64,000 nt of DNA from Oceanisphaera sp. IT1-181 (GCF_033807535.1 NZ_CP136856.1:2909001-2973000); one strand, 5' to 3'. Shown: positions 32,095-42,262, numbered from the stretch's first letter. A program made the numbers and translations. The notes: generated by a model from the sequence alone, not told the origin.

Positions 32095-34692
32095 TTAGAT
32101 AACTTGCTGGAAGATCACCGTATCGGCTTTTTCCACATAGCTGTCTAACTGATCAAAGTTCAAGTAACGATAGGTATCGGCGGCGGTGGCGTTTAACTGC
32201 TCTGCATACGCCAAATACTCAGCAACGGTCGGTAGCTTGCCATGAATGGCGGCGACTGCGGCCAGCTCGGCCGAGGCCAAGTACACGTTGGCGCCTTTAC
32301 CTAAGCGGTTCGGGAAGTTACGCGTCGAGGTAGACACTACCGTGCTGTTATCAGCTACCCGTGCCTGGTTACCCATACACAGTGAACAACCCGGAGTTTC
32401 AATCCGCGCGCCCACACGGCCAAAGATGCCGTAGTAGCCTTCGCTGGTCAGCTGATCTTTGTCCATCTTGGTCGGTGGTGCCACCCACAAGCGAGTTGGC
32501 AGCTGGCCGGTGTATTTATCCAACAACTTACCGGCGGCGCGGAAGTGGCCGATATTGGTCATGCAAGAGCCAATAAAGACTTCATCGATGACTTCACCGG
32601 TTACTTCAGACAATAAACGTGCATCATCGGGATCGTTAGGTGCACACAGAATCGGCTCTTTAATGTCGCTCATGTCGATTTCTAGCACATGCACGTATTC
32701 TGCATCTGCGTCCGCTTCCAGCAACTCAGGATTAGCCAACCATGCTTCCATGCCCTGAATACGACGCTCTATGGTACGACGATCGCCGTAACCTTCGGCA
32801 ATCATCCACTTGAGCATTACGATATTCGAGCTTAAGTACTCGGCAATCGGCTCTTGGCCAAGCTTAATGGTACAACCAGCAGCAGAGCGCTCGGCCGTCG
32901 CATCGGCCAGTTCAAAGGCTTGCTCAACTTTCAGCTCTGGCAGACCTTCAATTTCGACGATCCGACCGGAGAACTCGTTGACTTTACCGGCTTTAGCCAC
33001 GGTCAGCAGACCATTTTTAATGCCAAAGTAAGGGATGGAGTGCACCAAGTCACGCAGCGTGATACCCGGCTGCATTTCACCCTTAAAGCGCACCAAAATC
33101 GACTCTGGCATATCCAACGGCATCACGCCGGTCGCTGCCGCAAAGGCCACTAAGCCTGAGCCCGCAGGGAAGGAAATACCAATCGGGAAACGGGTGTGCG
33201 AGTCACCACCGGTACCTACGGTATCCGGCAGCAACATGCGGTTTAACCAAGAGTGAATTACACCATCACCCGGGCGCAGTGACACACCGCCACGGTTCAT
33301 AATGAAGTCTGGCAAGGTGTGGTGAGTGTTCACGTCAATCGGCTTTGGATAGGCCGAGGTATGACAGAACGACTGCATGGTTAAATCAGCAGAAAAGCCA
33401 AGGCAAGCCAAGTCTTTTAGCTCGTCACGGGTCATAGGGCCGGTGGTATCTTGTGAGCCGACCGTGGTCATTTTTGGCTCGCAATACTGGTTAGGGCGCA
33501 CGCCTTTCACGCCACAGGCCTTGCCGACCATTTTCTGAGCCAAGGTAAAGCCTTTGCTCGACTCTACTACCGCCGCTGGGCGCTTAAACACAGTTGAGGT
33601 GTCTAAGCCTAACGCGGTGCGCGCTTTGTCAGTTAAACCACGACCGATAATCAAAGGAATACGGCCACCGGCGCGGACTTCATCAAGCAGCACTTCGGTT
33701 TTCAAGGTAAAGGTGCTTAACACTTGATCGCTGTTATGAGCGCAGATTTTGCCCTCATACGGATAAATGTCGATCACATCACCGGTATTCAGTTTATCCA
33801 CATCACATTCGATGGGCAGCGCGCCGGCATCTTCCATGGTGTTGAAGAAAATTGGCGCAATTTTATTACCGATACAAATACCGCCGGCGCGCTTATTAGG
33901 CACAAACGGAATATCGTCACCCATGTGCCAGAGCACTGAGTTAGTTGCAGATTTACGGCTAGAACCGGTGCCTACCACGTCACCCACGTAAGCTAATGGG
34001 AAACCTTGAGCCTTTAAGGCTTCTAGCTCTTTGATCGGGCCGATTACGCCGTCTTCATCTGGCACTATGTCTTCACGGGAGTTTTTCAACATCGCAAGCG
34101 CGTGCAGCGGAATATCCGGGCGTGACCACGCATCTTGTGCTGGCGACAAGTCATCGGTGTTGGTTTCGCCGGGTACTTTAAAGACCCGCATGGTGATTTT
34201 TTCAGCCAAAGGCGCGCGCTCTAAAAACCACTCGGCATCGGCCCAAGACTGCATCACTTGCTTGGCGAAGGCATTACCGGCCTTGGCTTTTTCGTCCACG
34301 TCGTGAAAAGCATCAAACATCAATAAGGTGTGGCTCAGTGCTGTGGCAGCAATGGGCGCTAGGGCCTCAACTTCTAACAGCTCAACCAAAGGCGCGATAT
34401 TGTAACCGCCCTGCATGGTGCCGAGTAATTCGGTGGCTTGGGCCGCAGAAACAACCGGTGAGCTCACTTCACCTTTAGCGACCGCTGCTAAGAAACCAGC
34501 TTTAACATAAGCGGCTTCATCCACACCGGGTGGGATGCGGGTAGAAAGTAATTCATAAAGAAAAGATTCTTCGCCCGCGGGAGGATTTTTAAGTAATTCA
34601 ACCAAAGCGGCAACTTGCTCAGCGTTAAGGGGTTGGGCAACCACACCCTCAACGGCACGTTCTGCGACGTGTTTACGATAGGCTTCAAGCAC
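32095..34692 (-). CDS. acnB: Aconitate hydratase B
   Basis: 865 residues, the same size as E. coli AcnB (865), with the AcnB domain order: N-terminal HEAT-like domain (1-160), swivel domain with GDVVGTGSSRKSATNS, and a catalytic core. The 4Fe-4S cysteines are in VFIGSCMTNIGHFR and ETPGCSLCMGNQARV. DTVGTGGDSHTRFPIGISFPAGSGLVAFA is the active-site stretch. It isomerises citrate and isocitrate in the TCA cycle and also acts as 2-methylisocitrate dehydratase and as an RNA-binding iron sensor in relatives. It is a single gene read leftward with its own terminator. The 426-base upstream region is shared with the divergent diguanylate cyclase gene. Confidence 0.98.
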   Translation of the reverse strand: MLEAYRKHVAERAVEGVVAQPLNAEQVAALVELLKNPPAGEESFLYELLSTRIPPGVDEAAYVKAGFLAAVAKGEVSSPVVSAAQATELLGTMQGGYNIAPLVELLEVEALAPIAATALSHTLLMFDAFHDVDEKAKAGNAFAKQVMQSWADAEWFLERAPLAEKITMRVFKVPGETNTDDLSPAQDAWSRPDIPLHALAMLKNSREDIVPDEDGVIGPIKELEALKAQGFPLAYVGDVVGTGSSRKSATNSVLWHMGDDIPFVPNKRAGGICIGNKIAPIFFNTMEDAGALPIECDVDKLNTGDVIDIYPYEGKICAHNSDQVLSTFTLKTEVLLDEVRAGGRIPLIIGRGLTDKARTALGLDTSTVFKRPAAVVESSKGFTLAQKMVGKACGVKGVRPNQYCEPKMTTVGSQDTTGPMTRDELKDLACLGFSADLTMQSFCHTSAYPKPIDVNTHHTLPDFIMNRGGVSLRPGDGVIHSWLNRMLLPDTVGTGGDSHTRFPIGISFPAGSGLVAFAAATGVMPLDMPESILVRFKGEMQPGITLRDLVHSIPYFGIKNGLLTVAKAGKVNEFSGRIVEIEGLPELKVEQAFELADATAERSAAGCTIKLGQEPIAEYLSSNIVMLKWMIAEGYGDRRTIERRIQGMEAWLANPELLEADADAEYVHVLEIDMSDIKEPILCAPNDPDDARLLSEVTGEVIDEVFIGSCMTNIGHFRAAGKLLDKYTGQLPTRLWVAPPTKMDKDQLTSEGYYGIFGRVGARIETPGCSLCMGNQARVADNSTVVSTSTRNFPNRLGKGANVYLASAELAAVAAIHGKLPTVAEYLAYAEQLNATAADTYRYLNFDQLDSYVEKADTVIFQQVI

Positions 34693-35118
34693 GACTGTAT
34701 CCTCTTATTATCATTCGCCATCTTGGCGGTAATATCCTTGTTAAGGGGCTTGGCCTGTAGGGTAAGGCCTAGCGTTAACCCCTCAGCGGACGTGGCGCTA
34801 GTATATAAGTTTTAACGCTAAATTAAAATCTAGCCCCAGCTCGCTTACACAGTATCGCGATTGAACCCATGTTTTATAACCTAAAGCAGCACAGTTCTGT
34901 CGATTACTTCACAGATCCGCTCAAGCCTTGCCCCCTAGTCTGTACGCAGCATTCTGCACGCCGTAAGTTAAAGCCAGCTAGCACTGAACGCTAAAAGATT
35001 ATTTATTTGTTATGTTAGATCGTAAACCCAGTATTTTTTACATTATTAGGTGTGTAAAAATATTAGTGAGGTTATATGCCATTCTGATTGTCAGAATAAT
35101 TTTTACTCCGAGGGCATT
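34693..35118. other. Intergenic region between acnB and the diguanylate cyclase gene
   Basis: 426 bases between two divergent genes. It must hold both promoters, but no element stands out clearly. Short repeat-like words (GCCGTAAGTTAAAGCCAGCT) occur near 34969. No RNA gene or ORF with a ribosome site is supported here. Confidence 0.5.
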
Positions 35119-36090
35119 ATGAATAATCAGCTAGAGGAAAAATTTCGGCTTTCGGTACTGTCGTTACTCGGAGTGCTATCTGTGTTGGGTATTACTCCCT
35201 TTGCAATTTTCCGTTACCTGCAAGGCAATATCATAGCTGCGATTATTGATTTAGTTTTGGTACTGGGCATCACAACGTTAGTGGGTTATGCCGTTCGCAC
35301 TAAGAAAACGCGGGTGGTGAGTTGGCTAGTGGCCGCATTTATCAATGGTGGTGTATATGCCATTGTAATGACGAATGGCGTTGATAGTTTTTTATGGGTT
35401 TATCCTGTGATTGCCAGTACTTTTTTTATGGTAAGGCCCATAGAAGCGCTGGGTTTAAATGCCGCTTTAACGCTGGCGTGCGTATTTGTGCCTAATGTTT
35501 TTGACGTTGTTCCGCTGATGTCCTTTGTGGTGACCGTTTCAATGGTGTCAGTGACGACCTTTGCCTATGCCAGCCGCACTGAGACACAATTTCGCTTGCT
35601 AGAGAGGCTAAATACCATTGATGCACTAACAGGAGCCTTTAATCGGCGCGCGTTAAGCACGGATATAGCACAAGCGTTGTCTGTCGCCGAGCGTAACGCT
35701 ACGCCCTATATGTTAGCCATCTTAGACTTGGATCATTTCAAAATGGTAAATGATAAGTTTGGCCACGTTGCTGGCGATCAGATACTCAAAGATCTGGTGA
35801 CCATTACTAATGCGAATATTCGTAAATACGATCGTTTTTATCGATTTGGCGGAGAAGAGTTTGTACTTTTAATCCCCGAGATTAAAGACCAGCAGGCATT
35901 TATCTCTACACTTAGAGCCGCTATTAAAAAAGAGTTGAAAACACCCGATGGCAAAGAAGTAACCGTTTCATTTGGTGTTACCGCTTGGGTGCCGGGGACG
36001 ACGGAAGATAGCTGGTTAAAGAATGCAGATGACGCGCTTTATCGTGCTAAAGCCAGCGGACGTGATTGTGCAGTATTCAGCGATGCATAG
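35119..36090 (+). CDS. Membrane diguanylate cyclase (GGDEF)
   Basis: 323 residues from the ATG at 35119 (GAGGGC ribosome site). An upstream in-frame start at 35050 would add 23 residues of no clear kind. The N-terminus (about 15-155) forms about five or six membrane segments resembling a MASE-type sensor. The GGDEF domain (about 165-323) has DALTGAFNRRAL, DLDHFKMVNDKFGHVAGDQIL and the active site RFGGEEFVLLIPE. The allosteric I-site RKYD sits exactly five residues before GGEEF, so product inhibition is expected. It makes cyclic di-GMP from GTP and probably controls motility or pilus and biofilm behaviour. The membrane signal it senses is unknown. It stands alone. Confidence 0.9.
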   Translation: MNNQLEEKFRLSVLSLLGVLSVLGITPFAIFRYLQGNIIAAIIDLVLVLGITTLVGYAVRTKKTRVVSWLVAAFINGGVYAIVMTNGVDSFLWVYPVIASTFFMVRPIEALGLNAALTLACVFVPNVFDVVPLMSFVVTVSMVSVTTFAYASRTETQFRLLERLNTIDALTGAFNRRALSTDIAQALSVAERNATPYMLAILDLDHFKMVNDKFGHVAGDQILKDLVTITNANIRKYDRFYRFGGEEFVLLIPEIKDQQAFISTLRAAIKKELKTPDGKEVTVSFGVTAWVPGTTEDSWLKNADDALYRAKASGRDCAVFSDA

Positions 36091-36219
36091 TCGTTGTTGA
36101 TACAGCAAATATTGTTCCGCTCGCTGCCATTTTAACAATGGAGCTCAAAACTTTATCTTTGGCTGTAGCTCCTTTTCCTCACGCTTTGCTCTTTAGCCTT
36201 CACTCCTCTCCCACACAGC

Positions 36220-38523
36220 TTAAAAACTAAATAAATTACCGAAATAAAGATAAAGGCTGCTCTTATCTCCTTCACCTTGGCCATAAGCCAAATACAAGGG
36301 GCCCCAGTTGGTATCCACGCCGATAAAGACACTGCCAGCGGTAAGCGCCGACTCCCAGCTTACGTCAGTGCCCTTGTTCCACACCCCGCCTCGCTCCAAC
36401 GAGCTGCCTAAATAAACCGGCGAGCGAAAGGCGCCAAAATCATTATCAAACCAGCGATAGTGATAGAGCAAACCGGCAAAGCCGCTGTAGCGACCACTCA
36501 GCTGGTCGCGCTGGTAACCGGAGAGATTAAATAAGCCGCCTAAGCTGCGAGCAAATATCGGCAAGCTTTGTTCGACGTTGGAGCCGCCCAAGGCAAACTT
36601 ACTGACCAAGGTGTGGCGATCAAACTGATACGGACTCAGCCATTCCAGCTCATAATCAAGCCCAGTAGTACTGTCGTGCTGGCCGTTGGCGGTTTGACTA
36701 TTGCGAAAATAACCTAACTTAACTTCCAGCGCCGTGCCTTGAGTGGGGAAAAACACATTATCTAAGGTGTCATGGCTGAGGCGCAAATAAGGGCCAACAG
36801 AGCCGACGTCCAGATTTTGCTCTACATTGCGCGCTTCAATATCTCCCACCAAGCCTTGCACACCCAGCGCCAACTCTCGCCAAGGTTGCAAGTTATAACC
36901 CAGCTCAGTATTGAGGCTCCAAGTGGTATAGTCCGTATCTAGACTGGTGAGTGGGCGAAACAGCTCATATTGCGGATCATCCACATCAAAATAAAACTGC
37001 CGCGACTTTTTTTCGTACTGGCCGCGCAGCTTCCAAAAGGCATCATAATCGGACACGATTGGCGTATAAATTTCACTGGCCAGCAGCTTATTACTGCCAA
37101 AGGTGGTTTCCACTAACCATTCGCCGCCCAGCGTATTAATATTAGTGCGCCTAAATTGCGCGCCAATTTCATAGTTAGCCCGGTCAGAAAAATCATCTTC
37201 CAGCGCAAATTTTAAATCAACGAAGCCCGGCCCCCAGCCTTTTTCATTGGTTTTCACTGTTAACACTTGCTCGCCGGCTTGCTCTTCAATGCGATAGCTC
37301 ACCCGTTCAAAAGCATCCAGCGCATACAGCCGGCGCACCCCCTCTTCTAATTCTTGAGATTGGTGAAACTGCCCCGGCACTAGGCCCAGCACATCACGAA
37401 TGGTTTTCTCGCTGAGCTTAGAGTCATTACTGACCTCTACTCGGTCTAAATACACCGCATCTGAGCGCTGTAACTGGGCACGCCTGTCTAATTTATTAGA
37501 CTGATAAGCAAAGTAGTCGGCCTCGTTTAAAGCCAAGGGTTGCAATTTTGACTGCATGGCACGCGTAGCTTGTGCACCGCGGGTAATGGCTTCAGGCATC
37601 AGCTGAAAATCACCTAACCCTATGCCATCAATGTTTGGAGTAAGCAGCACATCTTGGGGGGTGAGCTGGTCAATTTGGCGCTGCGTACTAGAGCGGGTTA
37701 GGTAATTAGTAAGCTGGCTGACCATGGCCAGTGCGCCGTCTAACTGCTCACGGGATAACATGGCATCGCCAATATCGACCGCGATGATGATGTCGGCGCC
37801 CAGCTCCAGAGCCACATCGACCGGCATATTATTGACCACGCCGCCATCAGCTAACAATTGGCCATTGATCTCCACGGGCTGTAGCACGCCGGGTACTGAC
37901 ATGGACGCCTGCATCACTGTGGCCAAATGGCCTTCTTTTAAAATAACCGGCGTCACGGTTTCCATATTAGTGGCCACGGCCCGATACGGGATGGGCAAGT
38001 CATCGAAGCTCTGTAAGCCCGGCAAGTTTAAGGTGCTTTGGCGCAGCAGAGCCCCCATGCCCTGACCTTGAAAAAAGCCGCCGGGTAAGCTCAGTTTCCA
38101 ATCGGTATTAATACCAATATCGGTGCGCAGTAAAAATTCATCATTTTGCCGCTTACGGCGTAACGAAAGCTCATCACGCCCCACTTTGTCTTGATAACCT
38201 TGATTCCAGTCCAGCGCTAATACTTGTGCTTCCAGCTCATCTGCATCTAAACCGAGCGCATACATGCCAGCGATATAGGCGCCCATGCTGGTGCCGGTGA
38301 CGATATCAATAGGAATACGCAGCTCTTCTAATACCTTGATCACGCCGATGTGTGCTGCACCCTTAGCCCCACCGCCGCTGAGCACCAAGGCGATTTTCGG
38401 GCGTTGAGTCATTAGAGGCTCAGGCGCGCCGTTATCGACCACAGGTACAGACACAGCTTGTACTTGGCCATAAGCGACGCTGGCATTGAGCCCTAATAAT
38501 AAACACAACAGATAAAGGCGCAT
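36220..38523 (-). CDS. Patatin-like phospholipase with POTRA and Omp85-type barrel (type Vd, PlpD-like)
   Basis: 767 residues from the ATG at 38523, giving the signal peptide MRLYLLCLLLGLNASVAYG; a GTG at 38535 is the alternative, and neither has a strong ribosome site. Patatin domain (about 43-310): oxyanion loop LSGGGAKGAAHIG, nucleophile GTSMG (S79) and the catalytic Asp in LLADGGVVNNMP. A POTRA-like domain follows (about 345-415), then a C-terminal 16-strand bacterial surface antigen barrel (about 420-767) ending LYLYFGNLFSF. In the type Vd systems the patatin domain is carried to the cell surface by its own barrel and may be released. Chromosomal versions occur widely in proteobacteria. 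It is flanked by unrelated single genes. Confidence 0.9.
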   Translation of the reverse strand: MRLYLLCLLLGLNASVAYGQVQAVSVPVVDNGAPEPLMTQRPKIALVLSGGGAKGAAHIGVIKVLEELRIPIDIVTGTSMGAYIAGMYALGLDADELEAQVLALDWNQGYQDKVGRDELSLRRKRQNDEFLLRTDIGINTDWKLSLPGGFFQGQGMGALLRQSTLNLPGLQSFDDLPIPYRAVATNMETVTPVILKEGHLATVMQASMSVPGVLQPVEINGQLLADGGVVNNMPVDVALELGADIIIAVDIGDAMLSREQLDGALAMVSQLTNYLTRSSTQRQIDQLTPQDVLLTPNIDGIGLGDFQLMPEAITRGAQATRAMQSKLQPLALNEADYFAYQSNKLDRRAQLQRSDAVYLDRVEVSNDSKLSEKTIRDVLGLVPGQFHQSQELEEGVRRLYALDAFERVSYRIEEQAGEQVLTVKTNEKGWGPGFVDLKFALEDDFSDRANYEIGAQFRRTNINTLGGEWLVETTFGSNKLLASEIYTPIVSDYDAFWKLRGQYEKKSRQFYFDVDDPQYELFRPLTSLDTDYTTWSLNTELGYNLQPWRELALGVQGLVGDIEARNVEQNLDVGSVGPYLRLSHDTLDNVFFPTQGTALEVKLGYFRNSQTANGQHDSTTGLDYELEWLSPYQFDRHTLVSKFALGGSNVEQSLPIFARSLGGLFNLSGYQRDQLSGRYSGFAGLLYHYRWFDNDFGAFRSPVYLGSSLERGGVWNKGTDVSWESALTAGSVFIGVDTNWGPLYLAYGQGEGDKSSLYLYFGNLFSF

Positions 38524-38672
38524 GGTAACCAACACTCAACAACAGCAGGGACTGTCATTGTAGGGGGGAGTTAGCTCAAGTGGTAGCTACACGCTTCGCG
38601 CAATGTTGAATGTTAAATTTTTAATGTGAATGAAAAACTAACCTAGAGTGCCACCGAAGATACGGCACACTA

Positions 38673-38706
38673 CAAAAAACACCCGCCGGTTGAGGTGCGG
38701 GTGTTT
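38673..38706 (-). terminator. Terminator of the chemoreceptor gene
   Basis: Stem ACACCCGC / GCGGGTGT read leftward ends in a T-run (the plus strand shows CAAAAAAC). It lies about 38 bases beyond the stop of the methyl-accepting chemotaxis gene. Confidence 0.85.
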
Positions 38707-38709
38707 GGG

Positions 38710-38736
38710 TTTAGCTCGGCGCTGGGTGCTTTACGC
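38710..38736. repeat. Low-complexity word repeat (GGCGC..GGTGCT type), copy
   Basis: TTTAGCTCGGCGCTGGGTGC continues as TTTACGCCG, matching 24511-24548 and 56021-56056. Confidence 0.45.
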
Positions 38737-38743
38737 CGTTAAG

Positions 38744-40615
38744 TTACGGTAATTGAAAGCGACCAATCAGGCGTTGTAATTCACTGCCTTGGCGGGCCAA
38801 TTCATTACTGCTGGCGGCAGTTTGCTCGGTAGCGGCGGCGGAGTGGTCCGAGACTTCGCGAATGCTAAATACCGAACGGTTAATTTCTTCGGCGACCGTG
38901 CTCTGTTCCTCGGCGGCAGTAGCGATTTGATTATTCATTTGCTGAATATCAGAAACAGAACGGGTAACTTTATGAATCGACTCCCCCGCCTCGTTGGCAA
39001 TAGTGACTGCTTCACTCGCCATCGCCGAGCTTTCTTCCATCATCAGCACTGATTCTTGGGCTTTCTTTTGCAGACCTTTGATCAAGATTTCAATTTCGGC
39101 CGTGGCCTTTTGCGTACGTTGGGCTAATGCTCGTACTTCATCGGCCACCACCGCAAAGCCACGACCTTGCTCGCCGGCGCGTGCTGCTTCAATCGCCGCG
39201 TTTAAGGCCAGCAAGTTAGTTTGTTCAGCCACGCCTTTGATCACATCCAAGATGCTACCGATATTCACGCTTTCGGCTTCAAGCTGATTAATCGTCTGCA
39301 ATGACTCACCAATATCTGCGGACAACTTACCTATTTGCTCTATGGCCAGGTTAACCTTGCGATTCCCATCACCGGCTTCACTGTCAGCCGTGCGAGCTGA
39401 ATCAAAGGCGGTTTCTGCATTGCGTGCCACTTCTTGCACGGTAGCGGCCATTTCGTTCATGGCCGTAGACACTTGCTCAAGCTCCATGCGCTGCTGATTG
39501 ACACCACTGCGGCTTTGCTCAGACACCGCAGACAGCTCTTCAGCAGAAGCCGCAATGTGCGTTGAGCTATTGCTTAGGTCACCCACTAATTGGCGCAAGT
39601 TAACAGTCATCACTTGCATCTGATCCATTAGCTTGCCCAGCTCATCACCGCGGTTATGCTGCATATCTTGGCTCAAGTCGCCTTGGGCAATACGGTTCGC
39701 TTGGCTGACTAATAAGGCCAGTGGATTGACGATACCACGGGTGATCATGGTGGCAAACAATACCCCCATGGCCAGCGCAATCACAGTGATCAGAAAAATA
39801 ATAAACTTAGCTTGGACACTATCGTCCTGCATGTGCTGTTGTTGTATGTCTAATAATTGCTCGGCTTTTTGGGCAATATCGATAGCGTGATCGGTAATGC
39901 GTTTATCTGTGCTCGCCAAATTAGCCATTAACTCGGTCACTGTGGCGTGATATTGCTGAAACTGCTTAAGACTCGCTTGAATAGCTTTAATATCAGCATC
40001 TTCTTTTACCATTAACCGCAGCTCGAGGCCTCTTAATAAATTAGTAACATCGGTCGCCACTCGAATACCTAGATCTGCTTGTCGATCGAGCGCAAAGTCT
40101 TTTTGATTTAAGCGAATAATCCCCAATTGCTTTAGCCAATTGCTGGCACTCATTTCGCGGCCAAGTAAGCGATGGGCATTTTCCTGTGCCGAATTACCCA
40201 CAGCATTGATATCGACGATGGCGGCTTGCATACTTTCATTAAACTGCACCATGTTATCTAGCTCAACTTCATAAAATTTAGTGCCCATCAATATTTGGTC
40301 GATAAGGCCTGTATCTTTGGGCTCAGTTAACATGGGTAGTAAATGTTCCGCCTCCAGTCTGGCTTCATCCACATGGGTTCTCGCCTGCTCCAGCTGGCCT
40401 TTATCGTTCATCAACATGTAGTTTTTTTGAAAGAAGCGCGCTTTACTGACCAATAAATCAATTTTACCGGCGCGCTCTAGTTTATCAGAGCGTTCTAATA
40501 CAGAAGTAAGCGAATAAAAACTCACCACGGCGGTAATTAACGTCGCAAGCAGCACCAAGGCAAAGCCCAGCGTGAGCTTAGTCCTCACGCTTATTTGAGT
40601 CAGTTTAGAGAGCAT
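38744..40615 (-). CDS. Methyl-accepting chemotaxis protein with helical (HBM-like) sensor
   Basis: 623 residues. TM1 (about 13-35) is followed by a periplasmic all-helical domain of about 235 residues (36-270), whose length and composition resemble the helical bimodular (HBM) sensors of McpS-type receptors. TM2 (about 271-293, FIIFLITVIALAMGVLFATM) is followed by a HAMP domain (NPLALLVSQANRIAQGDLSQD) and a cytoplasmic signalling helix bundle with the conserved tip VAEQTNLLALNAAIEAARAG and RGFAVVADEVRALAQR. HBM receptors in Pseudomonas sense TCA acids and polyamines; the ligand here is unknown. No C-terminal CheR-tether pentapeptide is seen (the end is GRFQLP). Confidence 0.9.
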   Translation of the reverse strand: MLSKLTQISVRTKLTLGFALVLLATLITAVVSFYSLTSVLERSDKLERAGKIDLLVSKARFFQKNYMLMNDKGQLEQARTHVDEARLEAEHLLPMLTEPKDTGLIDQILMGTKFYEVELDNMVQFNESMQAAIVDINAVGNSAQENAHRLLGREMSASNWLKQLGIIRLNQKDFALDRQADLGIRVATDVTNLLRGLELRLMVKEDADIKAIQASLKQFQQYHATVTELMANLASTDKRITDHAIDIAQKAEQLLDIQQQHMQDDSVQAKFIIFLITVIALAMGVLFATMITRGIVNPLALLVSQANRIAQGDLSQDMQHNRGDELGKLMDQMQVMTVNLRQLVGDLSNSSTHIAASAEELSAVSEQSRSGVNQQRMELEQVSTAMNEMAATVQEVARNAETAFDSARTADSEAGDGNRKVNLAIEQIGKLSADIGESLQTINQLEAESVNIGSILDVIKGVAEQTNLLALNAAIEAARAGEQGRGFAVVADEVRALAQRTQKATAEIEILIKGLQKKAQESVLMMEESSAMASEAVTIANEAGESIHKVTRSVSDIQQMNNQIATAAEEQSTVAEEINRSVFSIREVSDHSAAATEQTAASSNELARQGSELQRLIGRFQLP

Positions 40616-40778
40616 AATTTTTTATCCTGTGATGAGTTATTATTTTTATCGACACAACAATATCGGCTGTACGAATTAAAACATGAAGCCAGATTCGTTA
40701 AAAAATCCCTTCGCTCAGCTATCTTAGTTCACCCCCCAGAAGTTGACTCTCATATGAATCCAAATTATGGACATAAAA

Positions 40779-40808
40779 CAAAACGCCCAGCATAAGCTGG
40801 GCGTTTTT
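40779..40808 (-). terminator. Terminator of lpdA
   Basis: Stem ACGCCCAGC / GCTGGGCGT with loop ATAA, flanked by A and T runs, about 30 bases beyond the lpdA stop. Confidence 0.88.
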
Positions 40809-40837
40809 ATTTACTGCGTATTCAGGTTAAAAGAAGC

Positions 40838-42262
40838 TTACTTCTTTTTCGCCTTCGGGTTTGGCATGTCGGTGATTGAGCCTTCAAACACCTCGGCCGC
40901 CATACCCACAGACTCATGCAGAGTCGGGTGAGCATGTATGGTCAAGGCGATGTCTTCGGCATCGGCACCCATTTCGATAGCTAAACCAATTTCGCCCAAC
41001 AGCTCGCCGGCGTTAGTACCAATAGTGGCACCACCCAGTACGCGATGGGTTTCTTTGTCGAAAATCAGCTTAGTCATACCATAGGCAGAGTCAGAAGCGA
41101 TGGCACGGCCTGAGGCCGCCCAAGGGAAAGTCGCAACTTCAACGTTCAAGCCTTGCTCTTTCGCTTCTTTCTCGGTAACACCAACCCAAGCTACTTCTGG
41201 TTCGGTATAAGCGATCGATGGGATCACCTTAGGATCGAAGTAGTGGTTAAGACCTGAGATAACCTCAGCGGCCACGTGACCTTCATGCACACCTTTGTGG
41301 GCCAGCATAGGTTGACCTACGATGTCGCCAATGGCGTGAATGTGTGACACGTTGGTGCGCAGCTGTTTGTCGACGCGAATGAAACCACGCTCATCGACGG
41401 TAACACCGGCTTTCTCGGCGTCCAGCAACTTACCGTTTGGCACACGACCGATAGCCACCAATACGGCGTCATAAACGATAGTGCTGCTCACGCCTTTCTT
41501 GTCTTCCATGGTCACGTGAATGCCGTCGTCTTTGGCATCAACGGCAGTAACCTTGGTTTCAAGCATCAGATTGAACTTGTCTTTCACCTGTTTGGTGTAG
41601 ATCTTGATAAGATCTTTATCAGCAGCTGGAATAACTTGGTCGAACATCTCAACCACGTCAATCTTAGAGCCCAGCGAGTAATACACGGTACCCATTTCTA
41701 GGCCGATAATACCGCCGCCCATTACCAGCAGCTTCTCAGGAATTTCGCGCAGCTCTAACGCACCAGTTGAATCCCAAACCCGTGGGTCTTCGTGGGGAAT
41801 GAAAGGCAACTGAATAGGACGAGAACCTGCAGCGATAATGGCGTTCTCGAAGTTGATGGTGGTGTTACCGCCCTCGCCTTCTACCACTATGGTGTTAGGG
41901 CCGGTGAACTTGCCGTAGCCGTTCACAACCTTAACTTTACGCATCTTAGCCATGCCACCCAAACCTTGGGTTAACTGGCCAATCACTTTTTCTTTGTGGG
42001 TGCGGATCTGGTCAAGATCGATTTGCGGCGCGGCAAATGTAACGCCGTGGCTGCCCATCATCTTGGCTTCTTCCATTACTTTAGCGATATGCAATAACGC
42101 TTTAGAAGGAATACAACCCACGTTCAGACACACGCCGCCCAGTGTTGAGTAACGCTCAACCAATACGACTTCTAGCCCCAGGTCGGCGGCACGGAATGCT
42201 GCAGAGTAACCTGCAGGGCCCGAACCCAATACCACAACCTGAGCTTTAACTTCTTGACTCAT
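40838..42262 (-). CDS. lpdA: Dihydrolipoyl dehydrogenase (E3)
   Basis: 474 residues, identical in length to E. coli Lpd. FAD-binding VVVLGSGPAGYSAAFRAADLG is followed by the redox disulfide GGVCLNVGCIPSKALL (C45 and C50). The NAD motif is MGGGIIGLEMGTVY, and the C-terminal dimer domain carries the His-Glu pair HAHPTLHESVGMAAE. It reoxidises lipoyl groups of the pyruvate and 2-oxoglutarate dehydrogenase complexes and the glycine cleavage system. It lies 147 bases after aceF, past an intrinsic terminator (42377-42402), so like E. coli lpd it probably has its own promoter plus some read-through. Confidence 0.98.
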   Translation of the reverse strand: MSQEVKAQVVVLGSGPAGYSAAFRAADLGLEVVLVERYSTLGGVCLNVGCIPSKALLHIAKVMEEAKMMGSHGVTFAAPQIDLDQIRTHKEKVIGQLTQGLGGMAKMRKVKVVNGYGKFTGPNTIVVEGEGGNTTINFENAIIAAGSRPIQLPFIPHEDPRVWDSTGALELREIPEKLLVMGGGIIGLEMGTVYYSLGSKIDVVEMFDQVIPAADKDLIKIYTKQVKDKFNLMLETKVTAVDAKDDGIHVTMEDKKGVSSTIVYDAVLVAIGRVPNGKLLDAEKAGVTVDERGFIRVDKQLRTNVSHIHAIGDIVGQPMLAHKGVHEGHVAAEVISGLNHYFDPKVIPSIAYTEPEVAWVGVTEKEAKEQGLNVEVATFPWAASGRAIASDSAYGMTKLIFDKETHRVLGGATIGTNAGELLGEIGLAIEMGADAEDIALTIHAHPTLHESVGMAAEVFEGSITDMPNPKAKKK

